Shown: positions 7,564 to 17,118, numbered from the stretch's first letter. The stretch is 31,859 nucleotides of DNA from Prolixibacteraceae bacterium UBA5740 (GCA_002419285.1 DIFU01000088.1:1-31859); one strand, 5' to 3'. The notes: generated by a model from the sequence alone, not told the origin. Translations and numbers: made by a program.

Positions 7564-9143
7564 AGAAAAACATCATTACACATAAATACAACTGGACGGA
7601 ACAAGGCAAATTGCGCTGCTCCGGCTTTGCATGGCAAGATGGAAGATGTGTTTCGGATGGTGATTTTTGTGAGGCAATGGTACGGCACTGTAACGACTTT
7701 GAAAGTTTCTCACAATGGGCAACCCAGCTAAATGGGCCATTTTCCATAATAGTTGAACAGGAAAACGAGATCTGGATGGCCACTTCCCACACCTGGGCCT
7801 ACCCTCTTTTCTATGCCCATGGCAGCGAGGGCTGTGAGGTCGGAGATGTACCTGAATTATTTGCTGCACTAAAGGAATCGGGGATCCGGATTGCAGATGA
7901 ACTCTATTTCCTGAGCTTTGGCGTTGCCCCGGGGAACCATACCCTTTGCGACCGGATCAAGACTGTGATGCCAGGAGAGACTATCCGATTAAGGGATAAG
8001 GAGATTCAATCGGTGAACGCTTTAGATTCCATATTCCAAACCCGGTTCCCTGAGTCAGAACCTGAAGTCACGGCACAACGTATCAGGGAAACCTTTCAAA
8101 GATACTCCGACAAAATAGGTAAGCGAAAAGTTTTGCTGCCCCTGACGAGTGGGTACGATTCGCGTTTGCTGGCATGCCTTTTAAAGGAATCCGGGCATAC
8201 TGACGTCCTTTGCGCCACCTGGGGAAATCCGGGCAACAGTGAACAGGAAGCTGCAAGGCGTGTTGCCGGGCAACTGGGATACCCCTACCGGTTTATTCCT
8301 TATACAAGTGAAACCGTAGCCGGATTCACTAAGGATCCTGAATTTGAAAAGTTCGCAATGTATATCGGGCATTTGACCTCGATGCCCTATCTCCAGGAAT
8401 ATTTCGCCATCCGTCAATTATTGAACGAAGGACTGATTGACAAGAATACCATTGTTTTACCGGGCCATCCGGGCGATTTTCTGCGTGGATCGCACCTGAC
8501 GCAAGGACTTTCATCAGAAGAAAACAAATTGGTCGCAGAAAGAATATTGGATCGCTTTGGGGCAGATTATCCCTTGAGTAGCCGAGAAAAACAGATGGTG
8601 TACAATAAAATATTGGAATACCATTTTACGGAAAAACCATCAGCCGATAACCGCGTGAATTTCGATCGATGGGATTACATCGAACGCCAGTGCAAACTGG
8701 TATCCAATTCATCAATGGCCTGGTCATTTTTTGGTGTGGAAACGCTGCATCCGCTTTTCGACAGGGAATTGGTATCCTTTTTTCCCAGATTGCCAGTGGA
8801 ACAGAGACTGGGATCGGTACATTACCTTGATACCTTGGTTAACCAATTCTTTCAAAAGCACGGGGTTGATTTCATGTTGCGAAAGGAAAACATCCCATCA
8901 AATGGGAGAAAAAACCTTAAACGGCGGCTGGTGTCATTGTTGCCGGATTTTCTGAAAAAATGGGTTTACCAGGATGCCAATCCCATAGGATATCGTGAAA
9001 TCACGGCTGAACTGATGCGCTCATTTCCGGAATACCGGTTCAAAACACCGGCAAGACCCTATGCATACAACAGTTATCTGATACAATGGTATCTTCAGCT
9101 CATGAAAAACATGTGTCGATTTTCGGAGGATGGCCGAGGGTAA
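7560..9143 (+). CDS. Asparagine-synthase-like protein lacking the glutaminase cysteine
   Basis: 527 residues from the ATG at 7560, which overlaps the flippase stop as ATGA; the reading frame extends upstream inside the flippase gene but that part is not credible as protein. The N-terminal ~130 residues resemble a class II glutamine amidotransferase fold (LNGPFSIIVEQ, then a YPLFYAH segment), but the protein starts MKKN, so the Cys2 nucleophile of true AsnB is absent. The C-terminal part has an ATP pyrophosphatase loop TSGYDSR (196-202), a variant of SGGxDS. Such proteins occur in surface-glycan loci and may ligate or amidate a sugar or peptide using free ammonia or another amine; that is inference. 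Asparagine synthesis is unlikely. Confidence 0.8.
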   Translation: MKKNIITHKYNWTEQGKLRCSGFAWQDGRCVSDGDFCEAMVRHCNDFESFSQWATQLNGPFSIIVEQENEIWMATSHTWAYPLFYAHGSEGCEVGDVPELFAALKESGIRIADELYFLSFGVAPGNHTLCDRIKTVMPGETIRLRDKEIQSVNALDSIFQTRFPESEPEVTAQRIRETFQRYSDKIGKRKVLLPLTSGYDSRLLACLLKESGHTDVLCATWGNPGNSEQEAARRVAGQLGYPYRFIPYTSETVAGFTKDPEFEKFAMYIGHLTSMPYLQEYFAIRQLLNEGLIDKNTIVLPGHPGDFLRGSHLTQGLSSEENKLVAERILDRFGADYPLSSREKQMVYNKILEYHFTEKPSADNRVNFDRWDYIERQCKLVSNSSMAWSFFGVETLHPLFDRELVSFFPRLPVEQRLGSVHYLDTLVNQFFQKHGVDFMLRKENIPSNGRKNLKRRLVSLLPDFLKKWVYQDANPIGYREITAELMRSFPEYRFKTPARPYAYNSYLIQWYLQLMKNMCRFSEDGRG

Positions 9144-9154
9144 GAAAATCTTGC

Positions 9155-9162
9155 TAAATTTG
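9155..9162 (+). promoter_or_regulatory. Candidate -7 element of the AI-2E family gene
   Basis: TAAATTTG matches TAnnTTTG and lies 20 nt before the ATG at 9183. A clear -33 TTTG is not seen at the right distance, so read-through from the flippase pair is also possible. Confidence 0.4.
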
Positions 9163-9182
9163 AAACAACTATATCCGAAACT

Positions 9183-10301
9183 ATGATCAACCTGCAGAGT
9201 ACTACACGTAAAATATTAATCATCGTAGGTGCAGTGATTCTGCTTTTCTTCCTGTGGTATTTCAGTGCCATTGTCACCTACATTCTCATTTCGGTAGTGC
9301 TGGCATTTATCGGGAGGCCCATTGTTGTCTGGCTGAACAAGTTCAGGATCGGAAGATTCAGGATACCCTCCACCGTTTCGTCATTGATTACCCTGATAAT
9401 TATCTGGACCTTCTTTATCGGATTGTTCAGTTTTCTGATTCCCTTGCTGATCAAGGAATTCTCGATACTTTCAACGATCGATTTCGACAGTGTATTTGCC
9501 CAACTACAGGAGCCCATCAGCAAGATCATTCGATTCACCCATCGGGAAACGGTGACCGTCGACAACCAATCTTTTTTTGAGATCATTATCGATCAGCTGG
9601 CCGAAAAACTTAACCTGACCGGTATCTCCAATACGGTTGGAAGAATCGTGGGAATTTTGGGGGAAACCGTCATCACCTTTTTCTCTGTTTCGTTTATTAC
9701 CTTTTTCTTCCTGAAAGAGGAAAAAATGTTCCGCGCGGGAATTCTTCTTCTGGTTCCTTCCGATTATGAAGAAAAAGCCGCCAAAATTCTGGATTCAGTT
9801 TCAAATCTGCTTCGCAGGTATTTCATAGGCCTTGTTTTCGAGGTTTTTATGGTTGGTTTACTGGTAATGGGCGGACTAACCATTGCAGGGTTGCAGTTTC
9901 AGCATGCAGTGGTCATCGGGTTATTCTGCGGGCTTTTCAATGTAATTCCTTATCTAGGCCCATGGATTGGCGCCATTGTCGGATTGATCATCGGTACGGC
10001 AGTCAACATTCAAATGGACTTTTCAACCTACACCCTGCCTCTTCTTGGCTACATGACCATCGTTTTTCTTACTGTCCAGCTCATCGACAACATCCTCTTT
10101 CAACCCCTCATCTATTCAAGTAGTGTAAAGGCACACCCTCTTGAGATATTTCTGGTGATTCTTGCCGCCGGAAGTTTAGCGGGAGTTTTGGGTATGATAC
10201 TGGCCATTCCGGTGTATACCATTATGAGAGTGATTGCAAAAGAATTTTTCGAAAACATGAAACTGGTCAGGGAAATAACGAAAAACCTCGACAATAATTA
10301 G
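9183..10301 (+). CDS. AI-2E/PerM family transporter
   Basis: 372 residues with the arrangement typical of this family: two closely spaced N-terminal helices (about residues 10-46), a third at 59-80, a soluble middle section (about 85-150), and five further helices from about residue 155 to 350. The conserved LFNVIPYLGPWIGAI motif (about residues 251-265) and the LIDNILFQPLIYSSSVKAHPLEIF stretch (about 300-323) are diagnostic. Members have been described as exporters, including AI-2 export by TqsA and Na+/H+ antiport in some Bacillus proteins; the substrate here cannot be inferred. The ATG at 9183 is the first in frame. Confidence 0.92.
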   Translation: MINLQSTTRKILIIVGAVILLFFLWYFSAIVTYILISVVLAFIGRPIVVWLNKFRIGRFRIPSTVSSLITLIIIWTFFIGLFSFLIPLLIKEFSILSTIDFDSVFAQLQEPISKIIRFTHRETVTVDNQSFFEIIIDQLAEKLNLTGISNTVGRIVGILGETVITFFSVSFITFFFLKEEKMFRAGILLLVPSDYEEKAAKILDSVSNLLRRYFIGLVFEVFMVGLLVMGGLTIAGLQFQHAVVIGLFCGLFNVIPYLGPWIGAIVGLIIGTAVNIQMDFSTYTLPLLGYMTIVFLTVQLIDNILFQPLIYSSSVKAHPLEIFLVILAAGSLAGVLGMILAIPVYTIMRVIAKEFFENMKLVREITKNLDNN

Positions 10302-10451
10302 TTGTTCTAAAACATTAATTATCACAAATAATTGTTTTTCAATACAGTAACAACACAGCATCTGGTCTGGTCCGGATTTATCATTCAGGTTGAATAAATT
10401 TTGCATTTTTAATAATAGTACCTATTTCGGATATTGATATCTCATAAACTT

Positions 10452-10462
10452 TATATATTTTG
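10452..10462 (+). promoter_or_regulatory. Weak candidate promoter element of the alternative complex III operon
   Basis: TATATATTTTG is one base off the TAnnTTTG spacing and lies 33 nt before the actA ATG. The rest of the 194-nt intergenic region (10302-10495) is AT-rich with no clear -33 element and no strong hairpin. The region must hold the operon promoter because the preceding gene is of unrelated function. Confidence 0.3.
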
Positions 10463-10495
10463 CCGACTTTTTAATGAAAAACTTAACCGAACAAA

Positions 10496-11653
10496 ATGAA
10501 GTACGCTGATATCACAAAATTTTGGCTACCCAGGCACGTTCTACCATTCTTTATTTTCATTGCCGGTTTTTTGTTATTAATGCCTGTCGAAGTGCTTGGC
10601 GACACTGAGAGCCAGGAGAGTCATAGTGTATCTTTAGCAGATGTCAGGCGGGGTGAACGTTTTTTCAAAGGGCTGCTGCCCTTCAACAGGGAGCACCAGG
10701 CATGCGCCTCGTGCCACAATCTTTCACCGACCGACACACTCAACTGGAATCCTTCAGCGTATGAGCTGGCCCAGAAATTTTTGACGCGCGACATCAACGA
10801 GTTCAGGAATGCAGTGATGCAGCCCTCAGGTGCAAAAATGACTGCCTCCCATCAGGGATTTGTTCTTGAGGATGAAGATCTGGGCCATATCAAGGCATAT
10901 CTTGACGACATGGCCATGAAAGGTCCCGAATCGACAAAACCCACCTTTTTCAATCTCCTTATCTTCCTCGGCCTTGGCCTGATACTCACCTGGGCACTGG
11001 TAGAGATGCTCTTTTTACGAAAAATCCGCTATAAATTCATTCCGGTCCTGCTGTTTCTGGGAGCTTTTGGAGCCCAGGCGCAGATGGTTATCACGGACGC
11101 CATCCGTTTGGGCCGGCAGAAAGCCTATGCACCCGACCAACCCATCAAGTTCTCGCATGCAGTGCATGTGGGAGAACAAGGCATTGATTGCATGTATTGC
11201 CACACCACAGCAGATCACAGCAAATCAGCAGGGCTTCCGGCCACCGACCTCTGTATGAATTGCCATGTCCTGATCAGGGAGGGTACCAACAGCGGTAAAT
11301 TCGAGATCGCAAAAATCATTGAATCGCACGAAACGGGTGATCCCATTGAATGGACACGTATCCATAATCTGCCCGAACATGTTTTCTTCAGCCATGCTGT
11401 GCATGTTGGTGCGGCAAAGCTCGACTGTGCCAGCTGCCATGGTCCGGTCGAAGAAATGCATGTGATGCGTCAGCACAGTGATCTGTCAATGGGTTGGTGC
11501 GTCAATTGCCACCGCGATACCCAGGTCGATTTCAATGACAATGGTTATTACGATACCTATATTAAGCTGCACGAGCAAATGAAAGCCGGAGAGATTGATA
11601 CCATCCGCGCCGTCGACACCGGGGCAAACGATTGTATGCGCTGTCATTATTAA
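10496..11653 (+). CDS. actA: Alternative complex III subunit ActA, multiheme cytochrome c
   Basis: 385 residues with six CxxCH haem motifs: C70-H74, C232-H236, C253-H257, C311-H315, C335-H339 and C380-H384. A signal peptide or anchor occupies about residues 14-35. A monohaem-cytochrome-like domain follows (about 45-145), then a membrane helix (151-173), a second hydrophobic segment ending in FGAQAQ (180-196), and the periplasmic pentahaem domain. ActA receives electrons from the quinol and ActB side and passes them to a periplasmic cytochrome c. The original Rhodothermus ActA is pentahaem, so the first motif is an added domain. It is the first gene of the operon, 30 nt before actB. Confidence 0.93.
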   Translation: MKYADITKFWLPRHVLPFFIFIAGFLLLMPVEVLGDTESQESHSVSLADVRRGERFFKGLLPFNREHQACASCHNLSPTDTLNWNPSAYELAQKFLTRDINEFRNAVMQPSGAKMTASHQGFVLEDEDLGHIKAYLDDMAMKGPESTKPTFFNLLIFLGLGLILTWALVEMLFLRKIRYKFIPVLLFLGAFGAQAQMVITDAIRLGRQKAYAPDQPIKFSHAVHVGEQGIDCMYCHTTADHSKSAGLPATDLCMNCHVLIREGTNSGKFEIAKIIESHETGDPIEWTRIHNLPEHVFFSHAVHVGAAKLDCASCHGPVEEMHVMRQHSDLSMGWCVNCHRDTQVDFNDNGYYDTYIKLHEQMKAGEIDTIRAVDTGANDCMRCHY

Positions 11654-11683
11654 CCTGCTAACATATTTGAAAAAAGACTCCTA

Positions 11684-14647
11684 ATGGAAACAAAATACTG
11701 GCGAAGTCTAGAAGAAAGAAATGATCCTGCCACCTTTCGGAAAAGCGAGATCAGGGCAGAATATGAACACAAAAAATCAGTGATCAAAGGGGAAAACGGG
11801 TCTTCCAGAAGAGATTTCCTTAAAGCTTTTGGTTTTACCATAGGTGGCACGGCATTGTTGGCAAGCTGCAATAGACCGGTCGAGAAAGCCATTCCTTACC
11901 TGATCAAACCGGAAGAGGTGACTCCAGGCATGGCCAATTACTATGCCTCCACATTTTACGAAGGGAACGAATACTGCAGTATCCTGGTGAAAGTACGTGA
12001 CGGCCGACCCATAAAGATCGAAGGAAATGACCTTTCGCCTGTCAGCCGCAAAGGAACATCAGCCAGGGTACAGGCCTCAGTGCTTAACCTTTATGATGAC
12101 GCACGTTATAAAGGCCCCCTCAAAGACAAGGAACCGGTTACCTGGGAAATCCTGGACAAGGAGGTGATTGAATCACTTGACCAACTGAACACAGAGAACC
12201 GGAAGGTGGTACTACTTACCCCGACCGTTATCTCACCCGCATTCCGCGAGGTCATTGCAGGCCTTCTGGCAACCTACCCCAATATTGAATGGGTAAAATA
12301 CGATCCGGTTCCGGTGAGCGGCATACTTACAGCCAACAGCGAAAGCTTTGGCTCAGAAATCATTCCCGATTATCATTTCGACAAAGCCAATATCATTGTG
12401 AGCTTTAACGCCGATTTCCTTGGTACCTGGCTTTCGCCGGTTGAATACACCAAAAAATATTCGTCGGGCCGTGACCTGACAACCGGACGTCGTATGTCGA
12501 GACACTATCAGCTCGAAGCCCATATGTCGGTTACCGGGGCCAATGCCGATATCCGCATCCCGATGAAACCATCACAGGAAAGTGCGGCCCTGGCCGACCT
12601 GTATCACGAATTACTCCGGCTCAGCGGTTCAACGGCGGAATCAGGCAAATCAGGAATCGATGAGCTTTCTTCCGTTGCCAGTGACCTGTGGGCAAACAAG
12701 GGGCTGGGAATCGTAGTTTCGGGAAGCAACCGAAAGGAAAACCAGCTTATCGTGAATGCCATTAATGAGATGCTCGGGAATCATGGCTCTACGATCACTT
12801 TCGACAGGCCGCTGCTGACCCGTCAGTCCACCGTTGCCCCAATGGAGCGTTTTATCGGTGAATTAACCAATGGCAGTCTGGGGGGTGTTATATTGTATGA
12901 TGTAAATCCGGTTTATGACCACCCCAAAGGATCGCAGATTGCCGGGGCACTCAAGAATCTCAGCCTTTCCGTGTCAATGTCCGACCGTCCTGACGAGACA
13001 ACCACCTTATGCCGCTATAATGCCACAGGCACCCATTTCCTGGAAAGCTGGGGAGATGCAGAACCCAAAGCAGGTTTTTATAGTCTTACACAACCGGTGA
13101 TCCAGCCTTTGTTTGATGGCCGTCAGCCTGAAGAAAGCCTTTTACGCTGGTCACGCAACTCAATCGCTTATTACGACTATCTGAAAGAATTCTGGAGGGC
13201 AGAATTATTCCCTCAGCAAACCCAATTCAGTGAATTCAACGCATTCTGGAACGATTCCCTCCAGAAAGGGGTATTTGAAGGGCCGGCCCTATCTTCGCTC
13301 CCAGCATACAATGACCTGAATCTGAACGAGGCATTGCAGTCGGTTGGAAAACCATCTGACGGCTGGGAATTGATCCTCTATGAAACAATTGCCCTGGGAA
13401 ATGGCAAATTCGCCAACAACCCATGGCTTCAGGAACTTCCTGATCCAATGGCCAAGATCAGTTGGGATAACTTTGTGTCGGTACCGGTCGAATGGGCCGA
13501 TGCCAACGGTGTGGAAAATGAAAGCGTCATTGTTGTCAATGGCATTGAAATGCCGGTATTTGTGCAACCCGGGCAAGCCGACCAAACCATGGCAGTGGCA
13601 TTGGGCTATGGCCGCACGGAAGCAGGAAAAACCGGCAACAACATTGGCTTTAACGTCTTCCCCCTGGTGCAGGCTTCCAGTGAAGACCGGCAATTCTGGC
13701 TCCCGGGTGTCACTGTCGAAACCACAACCAAAACATACCCACTGGCCCTTTCGCAAACCCACCACAGCATGGAAGGGCGACCGATTGCCCGTGAATCGAC
13801 CTTTGCCGAGTGGCAGCTTAATCCCTCGGCAGGCAATGAGATCCGTGAAGATCACATCAAACATTCCACCACCCTGTATGAGAAACCAGACTATCCGGGT
13901 CATCACTGGGGACTGGCAATAGACCTGAATGCCTGCACCGGTTGCGGAAACTGCACCATTTCATGTCAGGTGGAAAACAATATCCCGGTCATCGGCAAGG
14001 AACAGGTGCGCAACCGCAGAATCATGCATTGGATCAGAATAGATCGCTATTACAGTGGCAAACCCCAAAATCCGTATGTATCGTTCCAGCCTGTGATGTG
14101 CCAGCAATGCGACAATGCCCCCTGCGAGAATGTTTGTCCGGTGGCAGCAACCCCGCACAGCGACGAAGGCCTGAACCAAATGGCTTATAACCGGTGCGTC
14201 GGGACCCGTTACTGCCTGAACAACTGTCCTTACCGGGTACGTCGTTTCAACTGGCTGAAGTTTGTCAAGAGCGACAAATTCGACTACCATACCAACAGTG
14301 ACCTGGGCAGGATGGTGCTGAACCCTGATGTCACCGTACGTTCGAGAGGTGTTGTCGAAAAATGCACATTCTGTGTTCAAAGGATTCAGGACAAGAAACA
14401 GACAGCAAAAATCGAAGGCCGCCCGCTTCAGGACGGAGAAATTGAACCGGCATGCGTTCAGTCGTGCCCATCGAGTGCCCTGGTATTTGGCGATATGAAT
14501 GACAAAACAAGCCAGGTATTCCGGTTGATTGGTAAAACCACCGATCCCGAAATTCCGGGAGATCCCCGAAATTACCATCTGCTGGAAGAACTCCATACCC
14601 TGCCGTCGGTGGGATACCTTACCAAGATCCGCAATACAAACACCTGA
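11684..14647 (+). CDS. actB: Alternative complex III subunit ActB, molybdopterin-oxidoreductase-like iron-sulfur protein
   Basis: 987 residues; the fusion of a catalytic-subunit-like half with an FeS half is the ActB hallmark. The Tat-type leader SSRRDFLKAFG (40-50) is followed by a hydrophobic stretch and a possible lipobox LLASC (C62). Residues about 80-720 resemble the molybdopterin oxidoreductase catalytic domain, which in characterised ActB binds no molybdenum. The C-terminal ferredoxin-like domain has cysteines at 751, 754, 757, 761, then 806, 809, 814, 818, then 838, 844, 848, then 894, 897, 924, 928. These 15 fit three [4Fe-4S] and one [3Fe-4S] cluster; in the third group a Thr (CVGTRYC) stands where a fourth Cys would be. 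The subunit is expected on the periplasmic face. It lies 15 nt upstream of actC. Confidence 0.95.
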   Translation: METKYWRSLEERNDPATFRKSEIRAEYEHKKSVIKGENGSSRRDFLKAFGFTIGGTALLASCNRPVEKAIPYLIKPEEVTPGMANYYASTFYEGNEYCSILVKVRDGRPIKIEGNDLSPVSRKGTSARVQASVLNLYDDARYKGPLKDKEPVTWEILDKEVIESLDQLNTENRKVVLLTPTVISPAFREVIAGLLATYPNIEWVKYDPVPVSGILTANSESFGSEIIPDYHFDKANIIVSFNADFLGTWLSPVEYTKKYSSGRDLTTGRRMSRHYQLEAHMSVTGANADIRIPMKPSQESAALADLYHELLRLSGSTAESGKSGIDELSSVASDLWANKGLGIVVSGSNRKENQLIVNAINEMLGNHGSTITFDRPLLTRQSTVAPMERFIGELTNGSLGGVILYDVNPVYDHPKGSQIAGALKNLSLSVSMSDRPDETTTLCRYNATGTHFLESWGDAEPKAGFYSLTQPVIQPLFDGRQPEESLLRWSRNSIAYYDYLKEFWRAELFPQQTQFSEFNAFWNDSLQKGVFEGPALSSLPAYNDLNLNEALQSVGKPSDGWELILYETIALGNGKFANNPWLQELPDPMAKISWDNFVSVPVEWADANGVENESVIVVNGIEMPVFVQPGQADQTMAVALGYGRTEAGKTGNNIGFNVFPLVQASSEDRQFWLPGVTVETTTKTYPLALSQTHHSMEGRPIARESTFAEWQLNPSAGNEIREDHIKHSTTLYEKPDYPGHHWGLAIDLNACTGCGNCTISCQVENNIPVIGKEQVRNRRIMHWIRIDRYYSGKPQNPYVSFQPVMCQQCDNAPCENVCPVAATPHSDEGLNQMAYNRCVGTRYCLNNCPYRVRRFNWLKFVKSDKFDYHTNSDLGRMVLNPDVTVRSRGVVEKCTFCVQRIQDKKQTAKIEGRPLQDGEIEPACVQSCPSSALVFGDMNDKTSQVFRLIGKTTDPEIPGDPRNYHLLEELHTLPSVGYLTKIRNTNT

Positions 14648-14662
14648 TAAACAACGAGCTGT

Positions 14663-16048
14663 ATGATATACAAAACGGAAATCAGAGGTCCTCTGATTCA
14701 GGGGGACAAAAGCTTTAGCCAGATCAGCAGAGAGATTCTTGCGCCGATCGATGCAAAAACCCCCATGTGGTGGTACTTTGCCATGGCGACAAGTTTGGGG
14801 ATGCTGGGTTTCGGACTCTATTGCATTTACCTGACCCTTGCCAACGGCATCGGAAGCTGGGGACTGAACAACTCGGTCGGCTGGGGCTGGGCCATTGTAA
14901 ACTTTGTTTGGTGGATTGGTATCGGACATGCCGGAACCGCCTTCTCCATCTTCCTTCTGATACTCAGGCAACAATGGAGAACTGCCATCAACCGTGCAGC
15001 CGAAGCGATGACCGTGGTTGCTGTCATGTGTGCCGGACTCTTCCCGTTACTTCACATGGGACGCCCATGGTTGTTTTTCTATATCTTCCCCTACCCCAAC
15101 ACCAGGGGGCCATTGTGGGTAAACTTCAACTCACCCCTATTCTGGGACTTTGTGGCCATCACTGCCTATATCCTGATTTCGGCCAGTTTCTGGTATTTCG
15201 GCATGGTACCCGATTTTGCCACCATTCGCGACACGACCAAATCGAAAATCAAAAAGGCCGTTTATGGCTTCTTTGCATTTGGATGGACCGGTTCGAGCAG
15301 GGAATGGCTGAGGTATGAAGGATTGAGTTTTGTACTGGGTGGAATTGCCGCCGTATTGGTAGTATCTGTACACTCCATTGTTTCGACCGACTTTGCGGTA
15401 GGGGTAATCCCGGGATGGCACACAACCATTTTCCCGCCATACTTTGTAATCGGTGCCATCTTCTCGGGATTTGCCATGGTACTTACCCTGGTTACCATTA
15501 TGAGAGGTGCCTATAAAATGAACGACTTTATTACCGATTCCCATATTGATGCAGTCTGCCGCGTTCTCATTTTCATATCCCTGATCATGGGAACCGCCTA
15601 TATGACCGAGATATTTATGGCTTGGTATTCGGGATCGATTTACGAATACAGCATCATTTTTGAATCGAGGATGTTTGGTGATTACGCATTCCAGTTCTGG
15701 GCCATGTTCGTTGCCAATGCCGTTGTGCCACAACTGTTCTGGTTCAAGGCCGTAAGGAAAAGAATCCTGATCGTATTCCTTATTTCGATCATCATCAATA
15801 TCGGTATGTGGTTCGAGAGGTTCAACATAGTGATTACCTCCTTGAGCCGCGACTACCTGCCTGCCAACTGGGCCAACTATTCACCCTCCTGGGTTGAAGT
15901 CGGGATATTCATAGGAACATTGGGACTGTTTACCGCAGGTGTTCTGATGTTCTTCAGGTACATCCCGATGATTGCCATCAGTGAAGTGAAGAGTGTTGCC
16001 AAATACAACAAGCCACAAACAACACATCAAACAGGACACCATGAATAA
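14663..16048 (+). CDS. actC: Alternative complex III subunit ActC, NrfD/PsrC-like quinol-binding membrane subunit
   Basis: 461 residues with about ten transmembrane helices, the NrfD/PolyS-reductase C fold. The amphipathic start ILAPIDAKTPMWWYF leads into helix 1. The motif WWIGIGHAGTAFS contains H89, and LLHMGRPWLFFY has H131 and R134; these lie on the side where quinol oxidation and proton transfer are placed in ActC structures. It passes electrons from menaquinol to the [3Fe-4S] cluster of ActB. The last eight bases overlap the start of actD, indicating coupled translation. Confidence 0.95.
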   Translation: MIYKTEIRGPLIQGDKSFSQISREILAPIDAKTPMWWYFAMATSLGMLGFGLYCIYLTLANGIGSWGLNNSVGWGWAIVNFVWWIGIGHAGTAFSIFLLILRQQWRTAINRAAEAMTVVAVMCAGLFPLLHMGRPWLFFYIFPYPNTRGPLWVNFNSPLFWDFVAITAYILISASFWYFGMVPDFATIRDTTKSKIKKAVYGFFAFGWTGSSREWLRYEGLSFVLGGIAAVLVVSVHSIVSTDFAVGVIPGWHTTIFPPYFVIGAIFSGFAMVLTLVTIMRGAYKMNDFITDSHIDAVCRVLIFISLIMGTAYMTEIFMAWYSGSIYEYSIIFESRMFGDYAFQFWAMFVANAVVPQLFWFKAVRKRILIVFLISIIINIGMWFERFNIVITSLSRDYLPANWANYSPSWVEVGIFIGTLGLFTAGVLMFFRYIPMIAISEVKSVAKYNKPQTTHQTGHHE

Positions 16049-16541
16049 AAAATATTTTACCGGTGTATTCCACGATGAGGAGAGTCTGGTGAAAGCATTT
16101 GGCAGACTCAGGGAAGCTGGCATCAAACCTGAAGAGGTTTACACTCCCTACCCGATACATGAGATTCTGGACGGGATGGGCAACAAGACCCGCATTACGC
16201 ATGCAGCCTTTTTCTACGGACTGTTTGCCGTTATCGGACTGCTTAGCTTCATGTATTATGTCTCAGTGATCGACTGGCCGCTGGTCTTCGGGGGCAAGCC
16301 GTTTAACGCATTCCCTTCGTTTATCGTCGTAACCATTGTGGCCACAATCCTGATTATTACGCTGGCAACCCTTTTCACCTTTTCGGTGAGAGCCAAAATA
16401 TTCCCGGGTAAACAGGCCGAAATTGTTCATCCACGAGCCACTGATGACAAGTTTGTCATGCTTTTCAGTGACACCATCGGAAAGGAAAAGGAAGAAATCG
16501 TTGTACACATTATTCAGGAACATGGAGAAGTTGAAAAATAG
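16041..16541 (+). CDS. actD: Alternative complex III subunit ActD (DUF3341)
   Basis: 166 residues from the ATG at 16041, overlapping the actC stop by 8 nt; a longer reading frame starting inside actC is not needed. The N-terminal cytosolic domain has the DUF3341 pattern (YFTGVFHDEESLVKAFGRLREAGI), in which the GIKPEEVYTPYPIH motif is typical. Two transmembrane helices follow at about 55-78 and 94-116, and there is a cytosolic C-terminus. It is a structural subunit without cofactors, bracing ActC from the cytosolic side in known structures. Its end overlaps the actE start by 20 nt. Confidence 0.93.
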   Translation: MNKKYFTGVFHDEESLVKAFGRLREAGIKPEEVYTPYPIHEILDGMGNKTRITHAAFFYGLFAVIGLLSFMYYVSVIDWPLVFGGKPFNAFPSFIVVTIVATILIITLATLFTFSVRAKIFPGKQAEIVHPRATDDKFVMLFSDTIGKEKEEIVVHIIQEHGEVEK

Positions 16542-17118
16542 TATCACCCATACACTGTACCGTTTGGTTGTGCCAGCGGTGGTTTTCTCATCACTTTGGC
16601 TGGTTTCATGCGATTATGACCGCAATACACCAGGATGGCAATATTTCGATGATATGGCCCAGTCGCCGGCATATGAAACATATACCCCCAACCCCAATTT
16701 CAAGGATGGGAAAACCATGCAGCCACCGGTTGCAGGAACCATACCAAGGGGGATGATCCCATACCAGTACGAAAAAACCGATGAAGACCGCATATTGGCA
16801 GCCCTTAACCTGGTTAATCCTGTCGAAAACAGTGCCGAAGCACTCGAGCGGGGTAGAAAAGCCTATGAAATTTATTGCATGATCTGCCATGGGCCACAGG
16901 GTGACGGCAAAGGCTCCCTGTTTACCTCCGGAAAATATACCTTCCCGCCTGCCAGCCTGCTCAGTGAAAAAATGATGGTTGCGCCCGAAGGCGACATTTT
17001 CCATGTGATCACGGTTGGTCACGGAATTATGCCCCAGCACGGATCGCAGGTCAGGCCAGAAGACCGCTGGAAGATTTCGATGTACATCAAGAATGAATTA
17101 CAGAAAAAAACAGAATAG
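16522..17118 (+). CDS. actE: Alternative complex III subunit ActE, monohaem cytochrome c lipoprotein
   Basis: 198 residues from the ATG at 16522; the frame remains open further upstream within actD. A lipoprotein signal ends in LVSC (C30), followed by DYDR. The mature protein has a single haem motif C119-MI-C-H123 with GPQGDGKG after it, and M170 (GHGIMPQHG) as likely axial ligand. The PNPNFKDGKTMQPPVAGTIPRG segment before the haem is characteristic of ActE. The protein is anchored by lipid on the periplasmic face and takes part in electron exit to soluble cytochrome c or to an oxidase. Confidence 0.93.
   Translation: MEKLKNSITHTLYRLVVPAVVFSSLWLVSCDYDRNTPGWQYFDDMAQSPAYETYTPNPNFKDGKTMQPPVAGTIPRGMIPYQYEKTDEDRILAALNLVNPVENSAEALERGRKAYEIYCMICHGPQGDGKGSLFTSGKYTFPPASLLSEKMMVAPEGDIFHVITVGHGIMPQHGSQVRPEDRWKISMYIKNELQKKTE

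Noticed and set aside
10302..10340. Possible terminator after the AI-2E family gene
   Set aside because: AATTAT/ATAATT followed by GTTTTT can pair, but the stem is only six A-T pairs and too weak to call.
13961..14974. Long minus-strand open frame (337 codons) opposite actB and actC
   Set aside because: It lies wholly antisense to two clearly conserved genes, has no recognisable domain, and arises from the codon bias of the sense strand.
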